Translations under genes and position numbers: made by a program | The notes under the pieces: generated by a model | Told to the model about the DNA's origin: nothing | The model's database searches: none | Seen by the model: only the letters and a program-made list of their open reading frames with translations | IMG/VR virus record: IMGVR_UViG_3300007514_000038 | Span: 1-35,425 of that record | Reading direction: 5' to 3' (one strand) | Origin: a virus | Length of the DNA: 35,425 nt | In this document: in pieces, positions 5,922-12,065 of the stretch | How the letters are laid out: the number at the start of each line of letters is the position of its first letter | Position numbering within the stretch: position 1 is the stretch's first letter

Positions 5922-6141
5922 CGATGGTAATGCTAAAATTGAACTCACTTGGCCAGAAGTAGATGCTATTATAGAATCATTATCATGTTTGGTGAGGATG
6001 AAGTCTTCAGATAATCATCTGGGGGCACAAGAATTGTTGGTCTTTTTTAAAGGCCTGAGAAAAGAAGAAGTTAATAAACAGGTAGTTATAACCGAGGAGA
6101 AGGTGAGGTGTGGACCTCATCATTGTGAAAGTTGTGACTAG
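5914..6141 (+). CDS. Small protein of unknown function with C-terminal Cys/His
   Basis: Starts at GTG 5914, overlapping the previous gene by 8 bases. The 75-residue product has an acidic N-terminus, a helical stretch (WPEVDAIIESLSCLVRMKSS), and ends CGPHHCESCD, a possible metal-binding cluster. No family is recognised. Tight overlap within the operon supports it being real. Confidence 0.55.
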   Translation: MDSDGNAKIELTWPEVDAIIESLSCLVRMKSSDNHLGAQELLVFFKGLRKEEVNKQVVITEEKVRCGPHHCESCD

Positions 6142-6143
6142 GA

Positions 6144-6314
6144 TTGAAACATAAAAAGTGGAAAAAAGAATCAGAAGTCAGGCAGATGTACCGTGTCCTG
6201 ATCAAAAGATATGAAAAAGAAGGCAAAGACCCTTCAAGGTTACAGGCCCGATTACAGGCCTTAGATAGAAACTTATGGTCCAGAAGAAAAAAAGCTGTCT
6301 CCAAAAGACAATAA
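6144..6314 (+). CDS. Small basic helical protein
   Basis: A TTG codon three bases after the previous stop opens a 56-residue frame, KHKKWKKESEVRQMYR..., with regular Lys/Arg and Leu spacing (SRLQARLQALDRNLWSRRKK), predicted to be mostly helical. It fills a gap between stronger genes. The start is uncertain: ATG 6186 would give a shorter version, and no strong ribosome-binding site is present for either. Confidence 0.45.
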   Translation: MKHKKWKKESEVRQMYRVLIKRYEKEGKDPSRLQARLQALDRNLWSRRKKAVSKRQ

Positions 6315-6319
6315 TAAGA

Positions 6320-6457
6320 TTGTCCAGGCGTTGCAGGTATTGCCGTAGGCTTGATGTAATCTTTGGAAAAACCGTATCAAGAGATAAGTGCTCCAATCTG
6401 CGGTCCTGCAGGGTATGTAAGGAAATTGTATGGATAAAAAAGATAAGAGCAATGTAA
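6320..6457 (+). CDS. Small zinc-ribbon-like protein
   Basis: From TTG 6320 the frame encodes 45 residues with CRYC near the N-terminus and CSNLRSCRVC near the C-terminus, enough Cys pairs for one treble-clef or ribbon zinc site. An in-frame ATG at 6275 would start inside the preceding gene. It overlaps the following gene by 28 bases. Cys spacing is the main evidence, and the protein is basic, so nucleic-acid binding is plausible. Confidence 0.4.
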   Translation: MSRRCRYCRRLDVIFGKTVSRDKCSNLRSCRVCKEIVWIKKIRAM

Positions 6458-6714
6458 ATCATACTGGCTCAGAGGGTATGAGTGTAGTATATGAACAAGT
6501 TGATGCAGATAATATCTATAATACCAATGAAGAGATTCTAGATGATGTACGTGATAGACTTAATGATGGAGCTAAGGAGTATGGGGAATCGATCCGTAAG
6601 GCTGATCCTAGGGACTTTCTGGAAGAACTGTATGAAGAGCTCATTGATGCAGTTGTATATGCTCTGGTACAAGCTAAACGGTTTAGAGATTGTATGAAGA
6701 AAAAGGATGGATGA
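6430..6714 (+). CDS. MazG-like nucleotide pyrophosphohydrolase family protein, tentative
   Basis: The 94-residue protein has a disordered polar N-terminus, then RLNDGAKEYGES and DFLEELYEELIDAVVYALVQ. The second segment matches the EExxE...ExxD metal-binding helices of the all-alpha NTP pyrophosphohydrolase superfamily, which hydrolyse dNTPs or (p)ppGpp-like nucleotides. It is shorter than most active enzymes, and the first EExxE motif is not clear, so it may be a minimal or inactive member. Its last 8 bases overlap the next start. Confidence 0.5.
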   Translation: MDKKDKSNVNHTGSEGMSVVYEQVDADNIYNTNEEILDDVRDRLNDGAKEYGESIRKADPRDFLEELYEELIDAVVYALVQAKRFRDCMKKKDG

Positions 6715-6913
6715 TGAACGATGGAAACTTATTGGCCAGTATGCTAGGGCCCAGATCGTTATGGGGGTCGAGTCTGTTCTTGAAGAGAAAAGAAGAATCT
6801 GCCCAAAGACCTGCCTCACCAAACTCCCAATCTATACCCTCAAAGAACTCATCCGAGAACTCAAATACAAATACTACAGGCAGCAAAGAAGACTGCGATC
6901 ACAAAAACGTTGA
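6707..6913 (+). CDS. Small basic protein, frame 1 of an overlapping pair
   Basis: Starts at ATG 6707 (MDDERWKLIGQYARAQIV), overlapping the upstream stop by 8 bases, with AAAAAGG just upstream. The 68-residue product is predicted helical and ends in a Tyr/Arg/Lys-rich segment (LKYKYYRQQRRLRSQKR). It contains CPKTC in the middle. Almost its whole length is also covered by the frame beginning at 6711. Both frames look protein-like, so either one is spurious or the DNA is dual-coding. Confidence 0.5.
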   Translation: MDDERWKLIGQYARAQIVMGVESVLEEKRRICPKTCLTKLPIYTLKELIRELKYKYYRQQRRLRSQKR

Positions 6914-7007
6914 CACAATCAGGGATTATTATGGATTACAAGAATTTCAATATACAACCTACTACTTTTGCGAAGATTGCGAAGAAGAACTTTCTCACGA
7001 TGAGTAA
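6711..7007 (+). CDS. Ser/Asn-rich protein with C-terminal zinc motif, frame 2 of an overlapping pair
   Basis: From ATG 6711 this frame gives a 98-residue protein. The first 65 residues are polar and low-complexity (QSIPSKNSSENSNTNTTG), as expected if they are constrained by the other frame. The last 35 contain CDH and, after about 22 residues, CEDC in a YYFCEDCEEEL context, a convincing zinc-ribbon spacing. The downstream gene starts inside its end (ATGAGTAA), which supports the C-terminal part being translated. No alternative start exists between 6840 and 6913 in this frame. Confidence 0.45.
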   Translation: MMNDGNLLASMLGPRSLWGSSLFLKRKEESAQRPASPNSQSIPSKNSSENSNTNTTGSKEDCDHKNVDTIRDYYGLQEFQYTTYYFCEDCEEELSHDE

Positions 7008-7269
7008 TCACGATACTTGCAGCTATTGTGATAACCTACCGATCTATACTTTTACAGATTATCAAGATGGACAGTCTGTGATTCTAGGAAGTGTATGTGA
7101 TAAACATTTTATTCGGATGCAAATTAAGCTAGGCCAAGTAAAGCTGCAGCTTGTAAATCGTAAGGCCAAACAACGCAAAAGAGATAAACGTAAGAAAACT
7201 GAAAGCATAAAGGCCTATAGACGAGAAAATAAGAAAAAAAGGAAATTCACCAAAAAAAACACCCCCTAA
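7000..7269 (+). CDS. Zinc-binding protein with basic tail, last gene of the early operon
   Basis: ATG 7000 overlaps the previous stop by 8 bases and is preferred over a TTG at 6910. The 89-residue product has CSYC near residue 7, then a beta-rich stretch (PIYTFTDYQDGQSVILGSV) and CDKHF, giving a C-x2-C...C-x2-H zinc site. The second half is a Lys/Arg-rich tail. Nucleic-acid binding is likely. A strong terminator lies 80 bp downstream. Confidence 0.6.
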   Translation: MSNHDTCSYCDNLPIYTFTDYQDGQSVILGSVCDKHFIRMQIKLGQVKLQLVNRKAKQRKRDKRKKTESIKAYRRENKKKRKFTKKNTP

Positions 7270-7346
7270 TTTAGCGTATATAGCGAAAACTCCTCATTAG
7301 GCGGTACTACCATAACCTCCTCGGATAAGTCTATTGGGGAAACAAA

Positions 7347-7370
7347 AAAGCCCCTAGAAATAGGGGCTTT
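7347..7370 (-). terminator. Intrinsic terminator between convergent operons
   Basis: AAAGCCCCTA pairs perfectly with TAGGGGCTTT around a 4-nt loop. On the minus strand the stem is followed by six T residues then GTTT, an excellent tail for stopping the leftward integrase operon. On the plus strand the tail is weaker, but the hairpin could also end the early operon. Confidence 0.9.
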
Positions 7371-7396
7371 ATGTTGATTTGAAGTGGGTGTATTAT

Positions 7397-7597
7397 TTAC
7401 TTATCTAACGTGGTATCCTGTTTACCTTTAGCCTTGGCCATCGAAACAAAGTTGGCCAGAATTGTACCCATCAGTTCACCTACACCCATGTCATTTTCAA
7501 GGGCGATCCGTTTCAACTCTTTTTTAGTATTGAAACTGATTGCTATTTTATGAGCCCCTAATATTGGAGCATCCTTGATCATATCACCATCCTTCAT
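7397..7597 (-). CDS. Ribbon-helix-helix DNA-binding protein
   Basis: The 66-residue product has the Arc/CopG/MetJ-type layout: a strand (HKIAISFN) followed by two helices (TKKELKRIALENDMG and VGELMGTILANFVSMAKA). Proteins of this fold dimerise and bind operators through the paired strands. AAAGGAG lies 7 nt upstream and the start shares a base with the integrase stop (TAATG), so it is co-expressed with the integrase. As the only recognisable transcription regulator in the lysogeny operon, it is a candidate repressor or integrase regulator. Confidence 0.7.
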   Translation of the reverse strand: MKDGDMIKDAPILGAHKIAISFNTKKELKRIALENDMGVGELMGTILANFVSMAKAKGKQDTTLDK

Positions 7598-8769
7598 TAT
7601 GCAACTCCTTTCGGTTTAATTACAGGAACCTTATCTAGCATCTTATTTCCGACCCTAGTATCCTGATGTATGTATTCATCGATTGTCTTATCAGAACTGT
7701 GGCCTAAATGCTTTGCAGCATCCTTACGATCACCACCACTAAGTTCTATAGCTTGGCCAGAACTGGCTCTAAAGCTGTGCAATTTGGCCTTATCGCCCTC
7801 ATCATTAAACAACTCAAACCCATTATCGATCAGAGTATTATAAATCTCTTCACGAGCATATTTGAACTTGTTTTGTTTTTGTCTGGGAGTTTCAGCATAT
7901 AGCTTAGGAAATAGTGGGCCAGTTGTGTTTTTCTGTTTCTTGGCCCAATCAGATAATCTCCTGTGCAATGGGAAAGTCTGCCAACGATCTGCCTTCTCAT
8001 TCCATACCCTCATTTCACGATTAACTGGGTCAACCTTCTCCCATAGTAATCCAGATACATCACCTGCCCTTAATCCAGTATAGTATAACCATTCATAATA
8101 CAGGCCATACTTCTTATGATTAAATAAGACTGCTAACTCTTCATTGTTAAGTAACCTAGGCTTAACCTTCTTTTGTTTACATCCTTTACCTTTTGTAGGG
8201 GGTAGGTCTACAAGCCTTTTTGGCCCATCATGAAAAGGATTGCTTTTAATACAACCCCATGCTACTGCCCTAGAAATACTACTGTCTACCATAGAAAAAG
8301 TAGTATGGATTGTCTTAGGTGCAAGACCATTGTTTTTTAGGCTACTTATGAAGTCCTGACATGACTGTACTGTAATGTCATTTATGTTCGTTATGTGACT
8401 GTTATGTAGGAATGGTATCCACTTCTTAAATAATACTGACCGTTCCTCTTTAAGATGTTGAGTTATGCCATCTTCTTCTCGCCAGTTCGAGTATCTAGTA
8501 TAAAACCCATCAACAGTTGTAGTTGTTTGAGTGTCACTAATTCCAGAACTAGGCTTAACAACATGAATCTGGCCAACATTATTCTGTTGGTGAATTGGCC
8601 CATTACATTGTGAACAAACTAGGCCTAGAGTACCACGTAGCTTTTGCAATTCCATCTCAGTAGCTAACTGCTTGGCCACCCTCTCATCACTCGTGCCCAG
8701 AGATATTCTTTTTCTATTCACATAAACATACCAATTGTTTGATTTGTTTTTTCTTTTGAATATTTTCAT
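7597..8769 (-). CDS. int: Tyrosine recombinase (phage integrase)
   Basis: The start at 8769 is chosen because AAAGGGAC precedes it; an in-frame codon at 8859 would translate the tRNA-like element upstream. The 390-residue protein has an arm-binding N-terminus (WYVYVNRKRISLGTSDERVA), a CSQC pair near residue 50, a SAM-like core-binding domain, and the catalytic set Arg234 (TGLRAGD), Lys259, His331-x2-Arg334 (HSFR), His357 (LGHSS) and Tyr366 (DEYIH). It catalyses site-specific integration between attP and attB. All catalytic residues are present. The gene is followed by the ribbon-helix-helix gene and a terminator. Confidence 0.95.
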   Translation of the reverse strand: MKIFKRKNKSNNWYVYVNRKRISLGTSDERVAKQLATEMELQKLRGTLGLVCSQCNGPIHQQNNVGQIHVVKPSSGISDTQTTTTVDGFYTRYSNWREEDGITQHLKEERSVLFKKWIPFLHNSHITNINDITVQSCQDFISSLKNNGLAPKTIHTTFSMVDSSISRAVAWGCIKSNPFHDGPKRLVDLPPTKGKGCKQKKVKPRLLNNEELAVLFNHKKYGLYYEWLYYTGLRAGDVSGLLWEKVDPVNREMRVWNEKADRWQTFPLHRRLSDWAKKQKNTTGPLFPKLYAETPRQKQNKFKYAREEIYNTLIDNGFELFNDEGDKAKLHSFRASSGQAIELSGGDRKDAAKHLGHSSDKTIDEYIHQDTRVGNKMLDKVPVIKPKGVA

Positions 8770-8801
8770 ATGTCCCTTTCTAATGACGTTATTGTCATTG
8801 A

Positions 8802-8842
8802 GGTCAGGGGAGGAATCGAACCTCCCCAGTACCATACTGACC
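8802..8842 (-). other. tRNA-like minihelix (T-arm plus acceptor-like stem) upstream of int
   Basis: On the minus strand GGTCA (8842-8838) pairs with TGACC (8806-8802) and GGGGAGG with CCTCCCC around the loop TTCGATT, a canonical T-loop. A 10-nt bulge sits on the 5' side. The stacked stem is 12 bp, the same as acceptor plus T-stem in tRNA. It starts directly after the stop of the upstream gene and lies in the 73-bp gap before int. It may be the attP core copied from a host tRNA gene, or a structure in the operon mRNA. Confidence 0.6.
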
Positions 8843-9139
8843 TTATTCGTATTCATCACATATAATTTTCAATGATTTATCAGTCCATTGAAAACCTAAT
8901 GGGCTTAAGTCATCTTGTAGTTCTCCATAGTAGCTGTTTAATGGTACTACAAATACCCTAGTGGGATTATCCCCAATGTAATCATACTCCTGGTATAGGT
9001 ATTTTTCTTCGCACTTGAAAAACAGATATCCGCCATACGACTTAAACCTCAATAGTTTGTTGCTTGGCAAGTCACTACCAAACCTTTCGCTGATATTATA
9101 GGCTGTAATATCTCTATCAATCCCTATTTTTCCTTCCAT
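8843..9139 (-). CDS. Protein of unknown function in the lysogeny operon
   Basis: ATG 9139 has AGGAGG 7 nt upstream, inside the end of the preceding gene, and is preferred over an overlapping GTG. The 98-residue product is rich in aromatic residues (YGGYLFFKCEEKYLYQEYDY) and looks like a compact alpha-beta protein. No motif is recognised. It lies between a zinc protein and the integrase, so it may be a lysogeny-expressed accessory or superinfection-exclusion protein, but that is only position-based. Confidence 0.7.
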   Translation of the reverse strand: MEGKIGIDRDITAYNISERFGSDLPSNKLLRFKSYGGYLFFKCEEKYLYQEYDYIGDNPTRVFVVPLNSYYGELQDDLSPLGFQWTDKSLKIICDEYE

Positions 9140-9747
9140 CACTTCACCTCCTCTGGGACTTGAGGTTCAATAACCCATTCAGCATCCTCGTAAGTGAAAT
9201 CAATTCTATCAGAGTCAGATGCAATGTCATAAGCCTCTTCATCATTTTTAGCTTTTACATCTATGTAATAGTAAACTTCCTTCGTTGCTTTGACTCTGTA
9301 GGTTTTTATTGATTGTCTTGCCTCTTCATCGCTTTTGAATACCTTGCAGCGGTCACATCTTTGAGTCTCGTGCAGATGTGTTTCGCAATTAAAGACATTC
9401 AAGAAGTACCCTTTGCCGTCACAGTTACCACAGGAAGATTCTTCTGGTAGGTCATCGATATCATCAGGATCAATATGATTTATTGAGCCTTCTGGGTTTA
9501 TGTAATCAACTGTGCCACCATCTTGTGTCCAGTATTTCTTAGCTAATTCATAGCCACAACCTGAACATTTTATATAGTGAGCAAAGTTTGGATCGGAATG
9601 ATCCTGTTTGTGTAATTCCCAATTGTTATGAGGTCTGTAGCCATCGTATTTGCCATATTTATCCTCAATTGGAAATTTGCATGAGCACAATTGTGCATTC
9701 TGAACAGTAACTGTTCTTTTTATTGTTCTAACATAATCTGAGTTCAT
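9139..9747 (-). CDS. Zinc-finger protein with DnaJ-like Cys motif, unknown function
   Basis: The start at ATG 9747 has GGAGAG upstream; the frame stays open to 9837 but the extra residues come from duplicated leader sequence. The 202-residue protein has CSC and CSGCGYE in the first third and CGNCDGKGYF...CDRC in the middle. The second resembles half of the DnaJ CxxCxGxG zinc centre. The C-terminal 60 residues are acidic alpha-beta (YRVKATKEVYYYIDVKAKND). It is the first gene of the leftward operon, so it may be expressed in the lysogen. The role is unknown. Confidence 0.65.
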   Translation of the reverse strand: MNSDYVRTIKRTVTVQNAQLCSCKFPIEDKYGKYDGYRPHNNWELHKQDHSDPNFAHYIKCSGCGYELAKKYWTQDGGTVDYINPEGSINHIDPDDIDDLPEESSCGNCDGKGYFLNVFNCETHLHETQRCDRCKVFKSDEEARQSIKTYRVKATKEVYYYIDVKAKNDEEAYDIASDSDRIDFTYEDAEWVIEPQVPEEVK

Positions 9748-9775
9748 TTTCATCTCTCCATTTCTTCCTACGCAT
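9728..9775 (-). CDS. Possible 15-residue leader peptide
   Basis: AGGAGG lies 6 nt upstream of ATG 9775, the best ribosome-binding site in the area. The frame encodes MRRKKWRDENELRLC and stops at 9728-9730, after crossing the start codon of the next gene (9747) in another frame. The Shine-Dalgarno/ATG unit TATGCGTAGGA is duplicated 18 bp upstream. Translation of this leader could regulate or couple expression of the operon. Confidence 0.35.
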   Translation of the reverse strand: MRRKKWRDENELRLC

Positions 9776-9995
9776 AAGATTCCTCCTACGCATAGGGTGT
9801 TTTGTGTTTGTTTTGTGTGTGTGTTTGTCTTGTCCATAGCAACAAAGTAACTAAAGTTACCTATTGCTGCAAACTATTTATTTTTAGGCCTATTTGGCTG
9901 CTATATATAGTAGGGTCAGTTACCCTTTATTATATTTGTTTTAATGATTTATTGGTTCAGTTTCGGTTCCTGACAACACGTTTTTGGGAGATAGT
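9748..9995. promoter_or_regulatory. Divergent control region between lysogeny and late operons
   Basis: Genes diverge from this 248-bp gap. It holds the duplicated leader sequence (9765-9795), a GT-rich stretch (9796-9830), a large dyad (9838-9868) and an AT-rich part with AGTTACCCTTT (9918-9928). On the minus strand TTGCAG followed after 17 bp by TACTTT is a possible weak leftward promoter that overlaps the dyad. No clear rightward -35/-10 pair was found by eye. Confidence 0.55.
9838..9868. promoter_or_regulatory. Imperfect inverted repeat, candidate operator
   Basis: AGCAACAAAGTAAC and GTTACCTATTGCT face each other across TAAA, with GTAAC/GTTAC perfect at the centre and AGCAA/TTGCT at the ends. 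The size and symmetry suit a dimeric repressor site. It overlaps the possible leftward promoter and lies between divergent operons, the usual place for the main switch of a temperate phage. Confidence 0.55.
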
Positions 9996-10346
9996 GTGAG
10001 TAAAAAAATTTTAAGAGACAAGAGTGGCAGGTTCGCCAAGGGTGAATCAGCTAATCCGGGAGGTCGCAAGGGTACTGAATTCGGTAACTGGCTGAGGAAC
10101 AATCCTAAGAGTCAGAAGGTATGGGAGAAGATTCTAAATGCAGCAATATCAGACTCTGACCCAAGGCAGACCATAGCTTGGAAGTTAGTAGCTGATCGTA
10201 CAGCCCCATCATTAAAGGCAACAGAGATGAAGGTTAAGGATTCAGGTCAAGTACCAGTCATAGTCATACCAGAGTCTAAGCCTGAAGGTGCACCTGTATC
10301 TAATGAATCATTACTTACTGAGGACAATATAGATGCCAAGGCCTAA
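9996..10346 (+). CDS. DUF5681-like protein, probable small terminase subunit
   Basis: GGGAG lies 5 nt upstream of GTG 9996, which is chosen over a TTG at 9984. The 116-residue product begins with a basic motif DKSGRFAKGESANPGGRKG, typical of DUF5681-like phage proteins encoded beside terminase genes, followed by a helical segment (KSQKVWEKILNAAISDSDPR) and a variable acidic tail. Small terminase subunits bind the packaging site and recruit the large subunit. The assignment rests on the N-terminal motif and position; no HTH can be proved. Confidence 0.6.
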   Translation: MSKKILRDKSGRFAKGESANPGGRKGTEFGNWLRNNPKSQKVWEKILNAAISDSDPRQTIAWKLVADRTAPSLKATEMKVKDSGQVPVIVIPESKPEGAPVSNESLLTEDNIDAKA

Positions 10347-10349
10347 GCT

Positions 10350-10366
10350 ACTGGTAAGCTACCAGT
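10350..10366. repeat. 17-bp dyad ACTGGTA/TACCAGT
   Basis: Two perfect 7-bp arms flank AGC, four bases after the small-terminase stop. The outer ACTGG/CCAGT and 17-nt size are the same as the T-arm-like dyad at 1908-1924. No T-run follows, so a terminator is unlikely. Confidence 0.6.
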
Positions 10367-10390
10367 CACCTACCGAGGAGAAACTATCTA

Positions 10391-10411
10391 ATGGGCCTAC
10401 AAATGGCCTAC
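10391..10411 (-). repeat. 20-bp repeat, inverted copy 4
   Basis: The minus strand reads GTAGGCCATTTGTAGGCC over 18 bases, one mismatch from the copies at 2042 and 2065, again with two GTAGGCC units 11 bp apart. It lies 24 nt from the dyad, mirroring the 23-nt spacing at 1864-1924. Confidence 0.75.
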
Positions 10412-10522
10412 AAACACCCTATTATATTGACCCCCTAGGGGGGTGGGCGACTCCGTTGAAAGTACCTCGTTCTATCCTCGATGCCATATATATTTTTTCA
10501 CACGCAGGTTGTGGGCAAATAA

Positions 10523-11896
10523 ATGGATAACAATGTAATCTTCCAACCCCACCCTGGACCACAAACAGAGGCTCTGCAGAGATCTGAATATGAAATATTA
10601 TATGGAGGCAGCAGGGGGTGCGGTAAATCGATAGCTGGTATGGCATGGTTAGTCGACCCAAGATATGTACAACATCCATTATACAGGGCCCTGGTTATTA
10701 GACGTAATTATGATGATCTTAGAGACTGGATAGACAGAGCCAAGTTCATGTATAGATCCTTTGATATGAATGTGGTGGGTAACCCAGCTGAATTTAGATT
10801 TGCGAGTGGGGCCAAAATCAGGACCGGCCACTTACAGGATAAAGATGCATATACCAAGTATTTGGGGCACGAATATCACCGAATGGTTGTAGAGGAGGCC
10901 ACACTGATTCCGGAGGAGGTAGAATATTTACGATTAATATCAAGTTTAAGATCTACGGTCCCAGAATTAAGGCCACAGATCTTCTTAACAACCAACCCAG
11001 GTGGACCGGGGCATAATTGGCTAAAAGAAAGATTCGTAAATAGCTGCAGAAATAAAAGTTATAAAGACCCTATATCGGGGCGATCAAGGATTTTTATTCC
11101 AGCTTTAATTAAGGATAACCCAACCTTAATGAAAGAAGATCCTGATTATGTAAAAAGTTTAGAGGCTTTACCAGAAGAATTAAGAAGAGCCTGGTTAGAG
11201 GGGGATTGGGACATATTTGCTGGACAATATTTCAAAAAATTCCGACTTGATCATCATGTAATAGAACCATTCGAGATCCCCAGGCATTGGTTCAAATATC
11301 GAGCAATAGATTATGGTTATGCAGCACCATTTTGTACATTATGGTTAGCGGTGGATTATGACAAAAATGTATATGTGTATAAAGAACATTATGAGGCTGG
11401 ACAGGAACTCACCTATCATATAGAAAAAATAAAAGAATTTTCAGGTAAAGAAGAATATATGGGGACCCTAGCGGATCCTAGTATGTGGATCAGGAACCCC
11501 CAGAATACAAATAGGTCTGATGGAGTAGCACCATCACATCAAGGTATAGCACATTTAATGGGCTTTGCTGGGATTAATTGTATCAAAGCAAACAATGATA
11601 GAATAAATGGTTGGAATCTTATTCGGTCCTACCTCGACTGGGACAAAGAAAATCCATCAAGATTAAAGATATTTTCTAACTGCGAGAACTTAATTAGGAC
11701 TTTACCGGCCATGATACATGATGAAAAAAGGCCTGAAGACCTAGATACAAAACAAGAGGACCACGGAGTTGATGCTTTAAGGTATGGCCTGACCCATATT
11801 GGATCACCAAGTCAAATAAAGAAAACCTCATGGGTTGATAGAGAACTTGCAAAACTATTAAAACTAGAAACGGATTATCCTGGTGTCAGGAATTAG
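10523..11896 (+). CDS. terL: Terminase large subunit
   Basis: The 457-residue protein carries the packaging ATPase and nuclease domains. Walker A is GGSRGCGKS (residues 28-36), Walker B is HRMVVEEA (119-126), and the coupling motif is FLTTNPGG (154-161). The C-terminal RNase H-like nuclease shows AIDYGYAAPF (about 259), ADPS (about 318) and DHGVDALRYG (about 425), supplying the acidic metal ligands. It drives DNA into the prohead and cuts the concatemer. It is normal length for a podovirus or siphovirus terminase. Its end overlaps the next small gene. Confidence 0.95.
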   Translation: MDNNVIFQPHPGPQTEALQRSEYEILYGGSRGCGKSIAGMAWLVDPRYVQHPLYRALVIRRNYDDLRDWIDRAKFMYRSFDMNVVGNPAEFRFASGAKIRTGHLQDKDAYTKYLGHEYHRMVVEEATLIPEEVEYLRLISSLRSTVPELRPQIFLTTNPGGPGHNWLKERFVNSCRNKSYKDPISGRSRIFIPALIKDNPTLMKEDPDYVKSLEALPEELRRAWLEGDWDIFAGQYFKKFRLDHHVIEPFEIPRHWFKYRAIDYGYAAPFCTLWLAVDYDKNVYVYKEHYEAGQELTYHIEKIKEFSGKEEYMGTLADPSMWIRNPQNTNRSDGVAPSHQGIAHLMGFAGINCIKANNDRINGWNLIRSYLDWDKENPSRLKIFSNCENLIRTLPAMIHDEKRPEDLDTKQEDHGVDALRYGLTHIGSPSQIKKTSWVDRELAKLLKLETDYPGVRN

Positions 11897-12065
11897 TAGA
11901 CCAACAGATCATGATAAAAATGTTATGATAGCATCTATGCTAACCCATTTTAAGCCGGGTTATGGTAAACAGTTAAAAAAGATGAGCTATAACAAAATTA
12001 GTATACTTTACAGTATGTTAAAACCTTTTGATGCATATGCCAACAGTAAAAATAGAAAAATTTAA
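11883..12065 (+). CDS. Small protein between terminase and portal
   Basis: Starts at GTG 11883, inside the terL end. The 60-residue product (MSGISRPTDHDKNVMIASML...) is basic and helical. ATG 11925 is an alternative start. No domain is recognised. Small genes here are frequent in podoviruses and may code for packaging accessories. It overlaps the next gene. Confidence 0.5.
   Translation: MSGISRPTDHDKNVMIASMLTHFKPGYGKQLKKMSYNKISILYSMLKPFDAYANSKNRKI

Larger units (their letters stand above)
10347..10522 (+). other. Terminase intergenic region with inverted copy of the composite repeat
   Basis: This 176-bp gap between the terminase genes holds a perfect 7-bp dyad (10350-10366), an inverted copy of the 20-bp repeat (10391-10411) and a 12-bp palindrome CCCCCTAGGGGG (10431-10442). 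A 65-codon frame spans it from 10333 but its composition is unlike a normal protein. DNA sites for packaging are common near small-terminase genes, so a pac or cos role is possible. Confidence 0.5.

Noticed and set aside
8770-8859. N-terminal extension of the integrase
   Set aside because: It would translate the tRNA-like minihelix. The ribosome-binding site AAAGGGAC before 8769 and the usual N-terminus of the family favour the shorter protein.
10333-10530. Gene between the terminase subunits
   Set aside because: The frame is only 65 codons, consists of repeat and palindrome sequence, and has no ribosome-binding site or family resemblance.
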